Source of the DNA: Verrucomicrobiales bacterium
GTDB taxonomy: Bacteria > Verrucomicrobiota > Verrucomicrobiia > Verrucomicrobiales > Verrucomicrobiaceae
Length of the DNA: 24,292 nt
NCBI GenBank assembly: GCA_003506995.1
Contig: DNXB01000437.1
Coordinates: forward strand, 1-24,292
Direction of reading: 5' to 3'
Each line of letters opens with the position of its first letter. The stretch's first letter is position 1. The position numbers and the translations under genes were made by a program. Below are positions 17,505 through 24,260 of the stretch, piece after piece. A model generated the notes under the pieces. It worked only from the letters and a program-made list of their open reading frames with translations. It searched no databases and was not told the origin of the DNA.

Positions 17505-18209
17505 TCAACTGATGAGAAGCAGCCTCATCCGCCCCGGCACCGGATCAGGAGCGCGATGAATGCAGGGCGGGACCGCGCAGCCGTCATGCAGCGTGGCAAC
17601 CCGCCAGAGATGGCCGATGCCGAAGGAGTAGGGCTTCGCGTCGGGGAGCGCGGCGTAGTGGAGATCGTAATAGTGGTCGTTCAACCACTCGCGGAAGGCT
17701 TCGTCATCGGCACCGCCGTATGCCTTGAGGAGCAACGCCCGCGTCTCGGGCAGATCGACACGGCGGATGGCCTGCTCGTTGGGCAGTCCCTCGGAGGAAT
17801 CGCCGTGATAGGTGCAAAGCCAGGTGTCCACCTCGACGGTGGCGCTGTCGGCGTGGAAGGAGCAGACATCCGTGCGCACGGGGCCGGTTTCCTCGGGCTG
17901 CACATAGCCGTTGATGCCATTCAACACGGGTTCGAGGCCGTGCTCGGTGAGCAGGCGATGATCGGCAAGCATCGCCTCAACCGCCTTTTTGCCAGCAGAA
18001 CTCAAAGGCAGCGCATGAAGCGTCTCGGCATCGAGAGTCGTGATCCCCTGCCCCAGGCCGAGCCGGGCCACGACTTCGCCAAAATCGCCGTCCAGCGTGC
18101 GCGGCCAGCACAAGGCGTTCACGCCATCGCGGAAAGGAGTGTCGATGAGTTCCTCAAAACTGCCGACCACGCGGACGTGTGATTCGGACAAAAAGGCGGG
18201 TGAATGCAT
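17505..18209 (-). CDS. DUF1826-like protein, possible Fe(II)-dependent fold
   Basis: A 234-residue cytosolic protein without signal or membrane segments. The second half resembles DUF1826: VRTDVCSFHADSATVEVDTW followed by LCTYHGDSSEGLPNEQ, and a C-terminal CIHRAPDPVPGRMRLLLIS. The HxD at 119/121, the distal His218 and the following Arg (227 or 229) match the spacing of the metal- and 2-oxoglutarate-binding residues in cupin-like dioxygenases; that reading is inference. Cys residues near the HxD and the distal His (116, 216) are notable. The start ATG at 18209 leaves a 93-bp gap to the divergent MFS gene, and the stop abuts the heptamer array. The match to DUF1826 is by motif order only, so the family call is tentative while the gene itself is well supported. 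Confidence 0.7.
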   Translation of the reverse strand: MHSPAFLSESHVRVVGSFEELIDTPFRDGVNALCWPRTLDGDFGEVVARLGLGQGITTLDAETLHALPLSSAGKKAVEAMLADHRLLTEHGLEPVLNGINGYVQPEETGPVRTDVCSFHADSATVEVDTWLCTYHGDSSEGLPNEQAIRRVDLPETRALLLKAYGGADDEAFREWLNDHYYDLHYAALPDAKPYSFGIGHLWRVATLHDGCAVPPCIHRAPDPVPGRMRLLLIS

Positions 18210-18251
18210 GGGCAGGAGAAAGCGGCTCTTTTTCGGCGTTCTGGTTTCGAC

Positions 18252-18290
18252 ATTCCTTCGTCATTCGGATTTACTCATTCGTCATTCTAT
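18252..18290 (+). repeat. Decayed heptamer array upstream of MFS gene
   Basis: ATTCCTT at 18252-18258, then after CGTC four in-phase heptamers from 18263: ATTCGGA, TTTACTC, ATTCGTC, ATTCTAT. Only one is perfect, but the 7-nt phase is kept, so this looks like an old copy of the array family. It ends 12 nt before the MFS start at 18303, and no Shine-Dalgarno is seen between. Confidence 0.7.
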
Positions 18291-18302
18291 TTCCACCTCA
18301 CG

Positions 18303-19574
18303 ATGAACCCCGCTCCCGCCAAATGGTACTCCTCCGTCACCCGCTACCAGTGGCTCGTGCTTGTCGTCGCCTCGCTGGGCTGGGTGTTCGATGCGTTTGA
18401 GGGCCAGATCTTCAACATCACGCGGAAGGCGATGCTGGCGGAGATTTTGCAGCAGTCGCCGGATTCAGCGGATGTGAAGGAGTGGGGGGACATCGTGCTG
18501 GGCTTCTTTCTCGTCGGCGGCACGCTCGGCGGATGGATCTTCGGCATGCTGGCGGACCGCTGGGGCCGCAGTCCGACGATGATCGTCACGATCCTGTTTT
18601 ACTCGATCTTTTCCGGCCTGACCTACTTCGCGACGGACCTGTGGCACGTCTGCACGCTGCGTTTTCTCGTGGCGATGGGTGTGGGCGGCGAATGGGCCGT
18701 GGCGGCAGCGCTGGTGGCCGAAGTGTTCCCCAAAGAGGCGCGGGCGCGGGCCTCCGGCATCTTCCATTCGACGAGTGTGCTCGCGACGTGGATGGCGGGC
18801 ATCACGGGCATGTGGGTGGGCGCGAACTGGCGCTACGCCTATCTCATCGGCGTGATTCCGGCGCTGCTCACGCTTTGGGTGCGGGCTTCCATCAAAGAAC
18901 CGGAGCGTCTGCAAGCCGCGCAGAAGTCCATGGGAGATCGTGTGGGCAGTTTTCGCGAGCTGTTCGGTCATCCAACATGGCGGTTGCGGGCGCTGTGCGG
19001 CATGACACTCGCCGCCGTCGGTCTCGGCACGTTTTGGGGTGTGACCGTGGCCGGGCAGGACTTGATGAGCCATCTGCTGACCCAACTCGGTTGGGACAAA
19101 GCAGTCATCGAGACGGAGGCGAAGTTCGCCTACGGCATCGTGCAGGCGACAGGCGGTGGCTTGGGCATGCTCGCGTTTGGGCCGATCTGCGAGCGCATCG
19201 GTCGCAAGCGCACCTTTTATCTGATGCAGATGCTCTCGCTCATCGTGATCCCCATGGTCTGCTTCCTGCCGCAAACGTACTGGCAGATGCTCATCGCGCT
19301 GCCGGTGATGGGATTCGTGACACTGAGCATTCATGCCGGCTTCGCCGTGTATTTCCCGGAGCTGTTCCCGGATCATCTGCGGGCCACCGGGGCCAGCTTT
19401 TGCTTCAACACCGGCCGCCTGCTCGCCGCGCCCATTCTTTTCACCTCCGGCAAGCTGAAAGCGGCCTTTGATCTGCCCGTGGCCATCACGATGCTCTCAG
19501 GATTGTTTGTCATTGGCATTCTGGTGCTGTCACTGCTTCCGGAAACAAAGGGACAAGAGTTGCCAGAGGCTTGA
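18303..19574 (+). CDS. MFS transporter (metabolite:H+ symporter type)
   Basis: A 423-residue, 12-helix major facilitator superfamily permease of the inner membrane. Loop 2-3 carries motif A as GMLADRWGRSPTM (81-93), helix 4 has RFLVAMGVGGEWA (120-132), and VAEVFPKEARARA (138-150) follows; this combination is typical of proton-driven metabolite symporters (sugar, sialic acid or carboxylate type). The mid-protein segment near GPICERIGRKRTFYL is the second-half counterpart of motif A. TM1 begins at about residue 15 and holds WVFDAFEGQ, with the acidic residues common in these symporters. The open frame extends to 18204, but the upstream 33 residues are translated repeat and non-membrane sequence, so 18303 is used. 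It is divergent from the DUF1826-like gene. Substrate not assignable. Confidence 0.9.
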   Translation: MNPAPAKWYSSVTRYQWLVLVVASLGWVFDAFEGQIFNITRKAMLAEILQQSPDSADVKEWGDIVLGFFLVGGTLGGWIFGMLADRWGRSPTMIVTILFYSIFSGLTYFATDLWHVCTLRFLVAMGVGGEWAVAAALVAEVFPKEARARASGIFHSTSVLATWMAGITGMWVGANWRYAYLIGVIPALLTLWVRASIKEPERLQAAQKSMGDRVGSFRELFGHPTWRLRALCGMTLAAVGLGTFWGVTVAGQDLMSHLLTQLGWDKAVIETEAKFAYGIVQATGGGLGMLAFGPICERIGRKRTFYLMQMLSLIVIPMVCFLPQTYWQMLIALPVMGFVTLSIHAGFAVYFPELFPDHLRATGASFCFNTGRLLAAPILFTSGKLKAAFDLPVAITMLSGLFVIGILVLSLLPETKGQELPEA

Positions 19575-19605
19575 AATAGAATTTCAGCATTGCGGCTCCG
19601 CCATC

Positions 19606-19640
19606 ATTCGTCATTCGTCATTCGTCATTCGCCATTCGCC
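19606..19640 (+). repeat. Heptamer array, 3 x ATTCGTC + 2 x ATTCGCC
   Basis: Three ATTCGTC units followed by two ATTCGCC units, ending 6 nt before the ATG of the MoaD-like gene. The array occupies the position of the ribosome-binding site. The frame through it is open and would translate to a HSSFVIRHSPF-type peptide if a start at 19590 were used. Confidence 0.95.
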
Positions 19641-19646
19641 CAGCCC

Positions 19647-19916
19647 ATGCCCGTCGTCCAATTCACCGCGAATCTCGCCCGCCAGACGGCGGCGCCGACC
19701 TGTGAGGTCGCAGGCGAGTCGGTGCGCGAATGTCTGGACGCCGTCTTTGCCCTGCATCCGGCGCTGCGCGGCTATGTGCTGGATGACCAGGGCGCGGTGC
19801 GGAAGCATGTGGTCGTGTTTGTCGATGGCACGGCAATCACAGACCGTGCGCGGCTTTCGGATGCGGTGAGGCCCGCATCGGAGATTTTTGTCATGCAGGC
19901 GCTGTCAGGAGGTTAA
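19647..19916 (+). CDS. MoaD/ThiS-like ubiquitin-fold protein
   Basis: An 89-residue beta-grasp protein ending in SGG. In MoaD and ThiS the C-terminal Gly-Gly is adenylated and converted to a thiocarboxylate that donates sulfur to molybdopterin or thiazole. Family features are VRECLDAVFALHPALRGYVLDDQGAVRKHVVVFVDG, with the usual LDxLxxxxPxLxxxLLDExGxLRxHVNVFVNG layout, and an acidic-to-basic turn before the terminal strand. No moaE, moeB, thiF or thiG partner is present in the window, so molybdopterin or thiamin synthesis is not supported locally. The start at 19647 is preferred because the upstream frame is only translated heptamers. The end of the gene contains the Shine-Dalgarno of the next one, so the two are coupled. 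Confidence 0.85.
   Translation: MPVVQFTANLARQTAAPTCEVAGESVRECLDAVFALHPALRGYVLDDQGAVRKHVVVFVDGTAITDRARLSDAVRPASEIFVMQALSGG
19907..19912 (+). promoter_or_regulatory. Strong Shine-Dalgarno AGGAGG for the propeller gene
   Basis: AGGAGG lies inside the last codons of the MoaD-like gene, 8 nt before the ATG at 19921. It decides the start of the propeller gene over the in-frame upstream codon at 19888, and implies that both proteins are made from one transcript. It is the best Shine-Dalgarno seen in the window. Confidence 0.8.
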
Positions 19917-19920
19917 CATC

Positions 19921-21024
19921 ATGAGCACGAAACTGTATCTCGGCACACGCAAAGGACTGATCCACGTCGAACGCGGCCCAAACGGCTGGGAAATCAAGAG
20001 CGCGTCATTCCTCGGCGTGCCGGTGCCCATGCTGCTGCCGGATTCACGCGATGGCCGACTAATCGCGGCGGTCGAGCACGGTCACTACGGCGGCAAACTG
20101 CACGCTTCAGGCGATGATGGAGCCACCTGGAGCGAGATCGCGGTGCCGGTGTATCCAAAAGGCGAGGAACCGGTGATCTGCGCGATGAGCCAGAAGCCGA
20201 TTCCGCAAAGTTTGGAGAAGATTTGGGCGCTGGAGGCCGGCGGGGCGGATGAACCCGGCGTGTTGTGGTGCGGCACGGTGCCGGGAGCGCTGTTCAAATC
20301 CATGGACGGCGGCGCAAGCTGGCAAATCGTGGACGGCTTGTGGAACCGCCCCGAGAGAAAAGAATAGTTCGGCGGCGGCATGGACTGGCCGGGCATCCAT
20401 TCCATCTGCGTCGATCCGCGTGACAGCCAGCATGTGACCCTCGGCATCTCCTGCGGTGGTGTGTGGGACACTCGCGATGGCGGGGACTCCTGGCATCTGC
20501 TCGGCAAAGGGCTTGTGGCCGACTTCATGCCGCCGGGTGAGCAGGAAAACCCGAACATCCAGGACGCTCATCGCATCGCCTGCTGCGCGGCAAATCCCGA
20601 TCATCTCTGGCTGCAGCATCACTGCGGCATCTTCCGCAGCACGGATGCCGCGAAGACCTGGGAGCGCATCCGCGGCGCAGATCCATCCGACTTCGGCTTC
20701 GCCGTGGCCGTGCATCCGCAGGATCCGCTCACCGCGTGGTTTGTACCCGGTGCCAACGACGACATGCGCGTGCCTGTGGACGCCTCGTTGTGCGTGATGC
20801 GCACGCGGGATGGCGGCAAGACCTTTGAAGCGCTGCGCAACGGCCTGCCACAACAGCACGCGTATCACTTGGTCTATCGCCATTGTCTCGATGTGACCGC
20901 CAACGGTCGCACCCTGGCCTTCGGCAGCACCACCGGCTCCGTGTGGATCAGCGAAGACGGGGGCGCGAACTGGCAGCGGCTCAGCGCCGACATGCCGCCA
21001 GTGTATTGCGTGCGGTTTGGGTGA
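19921..21024 (+). pseudogene. Asp-box (BNR) beta-propeller protein split by an amber codon
   Basis: The gene encodes a sialidase-like propeller of unknown activity, often annotated as exo-alpha-sialidase or WD40/YVTN/BNR protein. Asp-box motifs recur: SGDDGATW, SMDGGASW, TRDGGDSW, STDAAKTW, TRDGGKTF and SEDGGANW. Translation from 19921 stops at a TAG (20365-20367) after NRPERKE; the same frame then continues without further interruption from FGGGMDWPGIHS to 21024. A TGG (Trp) in place of TAG would give a 367-residue protein and the NRPER-EWFGGG junction I expect in the family. A start inside the second part (ATG 20380) would make a propeller half lacking the first two blades. There is no signal peptide. 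It is co-translated with the MoaD-like gene. Nonsense mutation, sequencing error and rare readthrough are all possible; the first two are likelier. Confidence 0.85.
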
Positions 21025-21126
21025 GCCTGCACATCACCAGGGCTAACCTGGACCCACACAGCAGGACGCGGCCTGCGTTTCCAGGGGAGCGCTCGCCAAG
21101 ACTCGGCACCTCTTCGCTGTGATACG

Positions 21127-21143
21127 GAAGGCCCTTGGCCTTC
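21127..21143. terminator. weak hairpin between convergent genes
   Basis: GAAGGCC and GGCCTTC form a 7-bp stem with a CTT loop in the 209-bp gap between the propeller gene (+) and the SMP-30-like gene (-). No T-tract follows on either strand, so terminator function is only possible. Nothing else stands out in 21025-21233. Confidence 0.3.
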
Positions 21144-21233
21144 TCCTGCCCCTGACTCAACTTTGCTTCACGTCATTGACCTCAAGATCATCATCTGCAG
21201 TTTCGCACCACTCTGCCGCCGCCCGGTTTCGAC

Positions 21234-22115
21234 TCACTGCCCGAAATACCCCTTCACCTTCAGTTTGCGTCCGAAAATCTTCTCCCCGGCGGCGATGTAG
21301 AGGATGTCGTGGTCTTTCCCGGCAAACTCGACGCTCACCACTTTCCCCAGCGGATCAGGTTTGGCGATGATTCCGGCCAGCCGGCCTGCCGGATCGAAAA
21401 TCTGCACGCCAAGCTCCGTGGTGACGAAGTAGCGGCCGCTCGCTTCCGTCGTCGCGCCATCGCCGGAGGCGGTTTCCTTGCCCACGGGCAGCCACATCGT
21501 CATGTAAGGCGCTCCACCGGTCAGAGTACCGTCGTCTTCGATGCGCCAGGCCCAAACATGCTTCCCGCCATGCTCGGAGACGGCCAGCGTCCGTTCATCG
21601 GGCGAAATCGTGATGCCGTTCGGCTTCTGCACATGCCCCGCATCGGCCACCACATGCTTTTTATCCTTCGTGATGAGATGCACGCTCAGCGTCGGCGTCT
21701 CGGTGAAATACAGATTCCCCTTCTTGCTCACCACGAGGTCGTTGCACTTCACCCCGGTGAGCAACACTTCCACCTCGCCCTGCATCGTGATGGCAATGAT
21801 GCGCTGCTCCTTGTTGTGACAGGCGTAAAACCGGCCATCCGGGCCAATCTGCAAACCGCTGATGCCCGGCAAATTGTCGAGAAAGAGATCCGTCTTCCCC
21901 GTGGCGACGTCGATCTTGTAGATCCCCTTCCCGCCTTTGACATCGGTAAAGAACAGATTCCCCGCCGCATCGCAGCACAGGCCGTCCGTGAAGGCATAAC
22001 CACTGGCCGCTTCCTTCCATGGTTCGCCGTCGATGAGGTAATCGTGCAATGAAGTGTCTTGCGCGAGGAGTGGGGTGGAAAGGAAGGTGAGGGTGAGGAG
22101 GAGTTGTTTCGTCAT
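21234..22115 (-). CDS. SMP-30/gluconolactonase-like secreted protein
   Basis: A 293-residue six-bladed propeller of the SMP-30/gluconolactonase/LRE family, metal-dependent lactonases that hydrolyse sugar lactones. MTKQLLLTLTFLSTPLLAQ is a signal peptide, so it is exported. Family signatures are EGPCW-like TDGLCCDAAGNLFFTDVKGGKGIYKID, followed by GLQIGPDGRFYACHNKEQR, CNDLVVSKKGNLYFTET (the conserved Asn-Asp pair of the metal site) and PNGITISPDERTLAVSEH. The start at 22115 is chosen because upstream codons (from 22160) are translated repeats (NREPRTEN). The repeat array begins 3 nt upstream of the ATG in the direction of transcription, and no Shine-Dalgarno is present. The esterase gene lies upstream on the same strand, 99 bp away. 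The lactone substrate is unknown. Confidence 0.88.
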   Translation of the reverse strand: MTKQLLLTLTFLSTPLLAQDTSLHDYLIDGEPWKEAASGYAFTDGLCCDAAGNLFFTDVKGGKGIYKIDVATGKTDLFLDNLPGISGLQIGPDGRFYACHNKEQRIIAITMQGEVEVLLTGVKCNDLVVSKKGNLYFTETPTLSVHLITKDKKHVVADAGHVQKPNGITISPDERTLAVSEHGGKHVWAWRIEDDGTLTGGAPYMTMWLPVGKETASGDGATTEASGRYFVTTELGVQIFDPAGRLAGIIAKPDPLGKVVSVEFAGKDHDILYIAAGEKIFGRKLKVKGYFGQ

Positions 22116-22118
22116 AAA

Positions 22119-22153
22119 GTTCTCGGTTCTCGGTTCTCGGTTCGCTGTTCGCA
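22119..22153 (-). repeat. Heptamer array of GTTCTCG type (3 perfect + 2 variant)
   Basis: Three GTTCTCG units, then GTTCGCT and GTTCGCA, in one 7-nt phase on the + strand; read along the SMP-30-like gene they are CGAGAAC-type units ending 3 nt from its ATG. This is a different unit from ATTCGTC but has the same length and the same placement before a start codon. Confidence 0.9.
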
Positions 22154-22183
22154 GTTTCAACAGCTTCGTTCGCGCTCAACCGC

Positions 22184-22211
22184 GAACTGAGAACCGCGAA
22201 CCGCGAACGGT
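22184..22211 (-). repeat. Opposite-facing heptamer array (GAACCGC type)
   Basis: Four in-phase heptamers on the + strand: GAACTGA, GAACCGC, GAACCGC, GAACGGT. These are roughly complementary to the 22119-22153 array, so the two can pair into a long imperfect stem around a loop of about 30 nt in the gap between the esterase stop and the SMP-30-like start. Confidence 0.85.
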
Positions 22212-22214
22212 TTG

Positions 22215-23087
22215 TTATTTCTTCCACAGCCACCGCAGCGTGTCCGGCAGCATCGCGCCGCCGTGCTTGCCGTTGTGGGTGCCTTCGCCAAGGACGAACT
22301 GGTAATCGTAACCGGCAAACTTCAGCGATGCGGCCATGTCCTGGTTCGCCAGCGGCCAGTTGCCGAACTGGTTGTCGAGATCGTTCTTGCCGTCCTGGAG
22401 GAAGACCTTGAGCGGCTTCTTGTCGGTGGTCTTGCGGATCAGCGCGGGATAGACATGGCCGCCACGGATGTTGGTGAAGGAGCCGATGTGGCTGATCACC
22501 TTGCGGAAGGCGTCGGGACGCTCCCAGGCGACGGTGAAGGCGCAGATGCCGCCGCTGCTGTTGCCGCAGATGCCCCGGCCTTCGGGATCGTCGGTCAGCT
22601 TGTAGCTCTTGGCGACTTCGGGGAGGATTTCCTCGATGAGGAAGCGGGCATGCAGATCGCCGAGGGAATCGTACTCAAAGCTGCGGTTGCTGCGCGGCTT
22701 GTCCTTCGGGTTGCTGGTCGGAAACACGCCGGGATTGATGAAGATGGCGATCGTCACCGGCATCTCGCCCTTGGCGATGAGATTGTCGAACACCACCGGC
22801 ACGCGGAACTGCCCATCCGTCTTCATAAAGCCGCCCCCGTCGCAGAACACCATCACATTCGCCGGTTGTTCGGCTTTGTATTGGGCGGGAACATAAACCC
22901 ACCAGTCCCGCGTCGTGCCGGGATAAATCTTCGAGTTCGTCCACGCCGGCATCTGCGTCACCTTCCCCTGCGGCACGCCTTCCTTCATCTGGGAATCGGG
23001 TCCGAGCACATACTGGTCATCCTGCGGAGCGGCGAGAGCGAAAGTGGCGAGAAACAACGAGAGTGCGGCGAGAGCAAAGAACTTCAT
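22215..23087 (-). CDS. Secreted alpha/beta-hydrolase-fold esterase (CE1/enterochelin-esterase-like)
   Basis: A 290-residue exported esterase of the enterochelin-esterase/carbohydrate esterase family 1 type. MKFFALAALSLFLATFALAA is a signal peptide with an ALAA cleavage end. Later features are DWWVYVPAQY (61-70), CDGGGFM (82-88), a nucleophile elbow GNSSGG with Ser177, a candidate acid in QDGKNDLDN (Asp232 or 236) and a candidate His at 271 or 275 in GTHNGKHGG. The usual role is cleavage of esters on plant or algal polysaccharides, or of siderophore esters; neither can be singled out. The start at 23087 is preferred over 23120, which would place eleven basic residues before the signal. It lies between the TolB-like and SMP-30-like genes, all on the same strand and all exported. 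Confidence 0.88.
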   Translation of the reverse strand: MKFFALAALSLFLATFALAAPQDDQYVLGPDSQMKEGVPQGKVTQMPAWTNSKIYPGTTRDWWVYVPAQYKAEQPANVMVFCDGGGFMKTDGQFRVPVVFDNLIAKGEMPVTIAIFINPGVFPTSNPKDKPRSNRSFEYDSLGDLHARFLIEEILPEVAKSYKLTDDPEGRGICGNSSGGICAFTVAWERPDAFRKVISHIGSFTNIRGGHVYPALIRKTTDKKPLKVFLQDGKNDLDNQFGNWPLANQDMAASLKFAGYDYQFVLGEGTHNGKHGGAMLPDTLRWLWKK

Positions 23088-23282
23088 GAGGCGAATCCGA
23101 ACGAGAGCGAGGCGTGACATCTTGCAGGCATGCGAGGATGCAGTTCGGACTTGGAACGTCTCGGATCAGGCGACGGCGAGCGGGAAGCGCCGATGACACG
23201 ACAGATAGCCTTCGAGCCGTTGCCTGCATCCGTTTTGTTCGGCGACTTTGGGGGACTCACGGGCGACATTTCTTTGCAGACG

Positions 23283-24185
23283 TCATTGAGACCATGCGGT
23301 TGGATTTATATCCATGTTCTCCTTGTTCCGCAGAATCTGGCGCTCGGCACCGCCATCGTATTTCAAAATCCAAATCCCATTGCCTGCTGCATCATTCTGC
23401 TCACGACGAAATGCGATCCATTGCCCATCAGATGACCAGACAGGAGAGGAATCCTTACTCACACCCTTGCTGAGCATTTTGTCATCGGTCCCATCGCTCT
23501 TGATGACCCGAATTTCTGCCCTGTTGGAAGAGTAGGCAATGTGGACATTGTCGGGCGACCATGTAGGTGAACCATGTTTTTTGCCCTCACTCTTTGTGAG
23601 AGGCTTCAGATTCTGACCGTCCGCATCCATGATGTATATCTGCGATACCTTCCTGTCCCCTCTGGAAAAAGCGATCTTCTTTCCATCAGGCGACCAGGCT
23701 GCGTAAAAATCGCGATGCGGTCCGCTCGTCAACGGTTTTCGATTCGTTCCATCTGGGTTGGAAACGTGGATATTGAATCCGCGAGCTTGGTCCCCGAACT
23801 GCGAGAGAAGTTTTGTGCCATCCGGTGATAGCTCACCATAGGAGAGGAGGAATGTATTGCCCATCATCGGAATTTCGGCGGTGGTCAGTGGGGTTTTGGT
23901 CCCGGTGGAGAAATTGGTCACGACGAGGTTCATCGATCCGTCGTCATTATGGATGAGTGACTTTCCTTCGTTGATGAATTGCCCTTGGGGTGAATTGGCA
24001 ATGGGCAATATCACGCCTTTTTGATCGAGCACATACAATTGTTGGATGCCATTGGCGAGGCAGCGGAAGGCTAGCTTACCAGATGGCAGGTTCTCGACAA
24101 AGGCTGGAGTATTTTCATCCGCATGAGTCGCGAATGCGGATGTCAGAATTGCTATGGCGGTGAAGTAGGTTTTTAGGGCTTTCAT
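23283..24185 (-). CDS. TolB-like/PD40 beta-propeller protein, exported
   Basis: A 300-residue protein with a signal peptide (MKALKTYFTAIAILTSAFATHA) followed by PD40/WD40-like blades similar to the TolB propeller. Repeats include LSPDGTKLLSQFGD, WSPDGKKIAFSRGD, IYIMDADGQNLKPLT, WSPDNVHIAYSSN, IRVIKSDGTDDKML and WSSDGQWIAFRREQ. TolB itself works with Pal at the outer membrane; this protein lacks the TolB N-terminal domain, so it is only a propeller relative, likely periplasmic with unknown partners. Base composition is visibly less GC-rich than the other genes here, and codons such as AAA, ATT and GAA are frequent, hinting at a different history. A 195-bp gap separates it from the esterase gene, so co-transcription is uncertain. 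Confidence 0.85.
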   Translation of the reverse strand: MKALKTYFTAIAILTSAFATHADENTPAFVENLPSGKLAFRCLANGIQQLYVLDQKGVILPIANSPQGQFINEGKSLIHNDDGSMNLVVTNFSTGTKTPLTTAEIPMMGNTFLLSYGELSPDGTKLLSQFGDQARGFNIHVSNPDGTNRKPLTSGPHRDFYAAWSPDGKKIAFSRGDRKVSQIYIMDADGQNLKPLTKSEGKKHGSPTWSPDNVHIAYSSNRAEIRVIKSDGTDDKMLSKGVSKDSSPVWSSDGQWIAFRREQNDAAGNGIWILKYDGGAERQILRNKENMDINPTAWSQ

Positions 24186-24260
24186 GTGTTTTGGTCATGG
24201 GAACCATATCTTATTTCGCGATGACGATGGCGTGCGGAAAGTCGCCGAACATTGTTTAGC

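Noticed and set aside
17556..18182. 208-residue open frame on the + strand
   Set aside because: It is antisense to the DUF1826-like gene, whose HxD and C-terminal HRAP motifs support the - strand reading.
20365..20367. Pyrrolysine insertion at the TAG
   Set aside because: The position fits Trp (one base from TGG), the protein is not a methylamine methyltransferase, and no pyl genes are seen.
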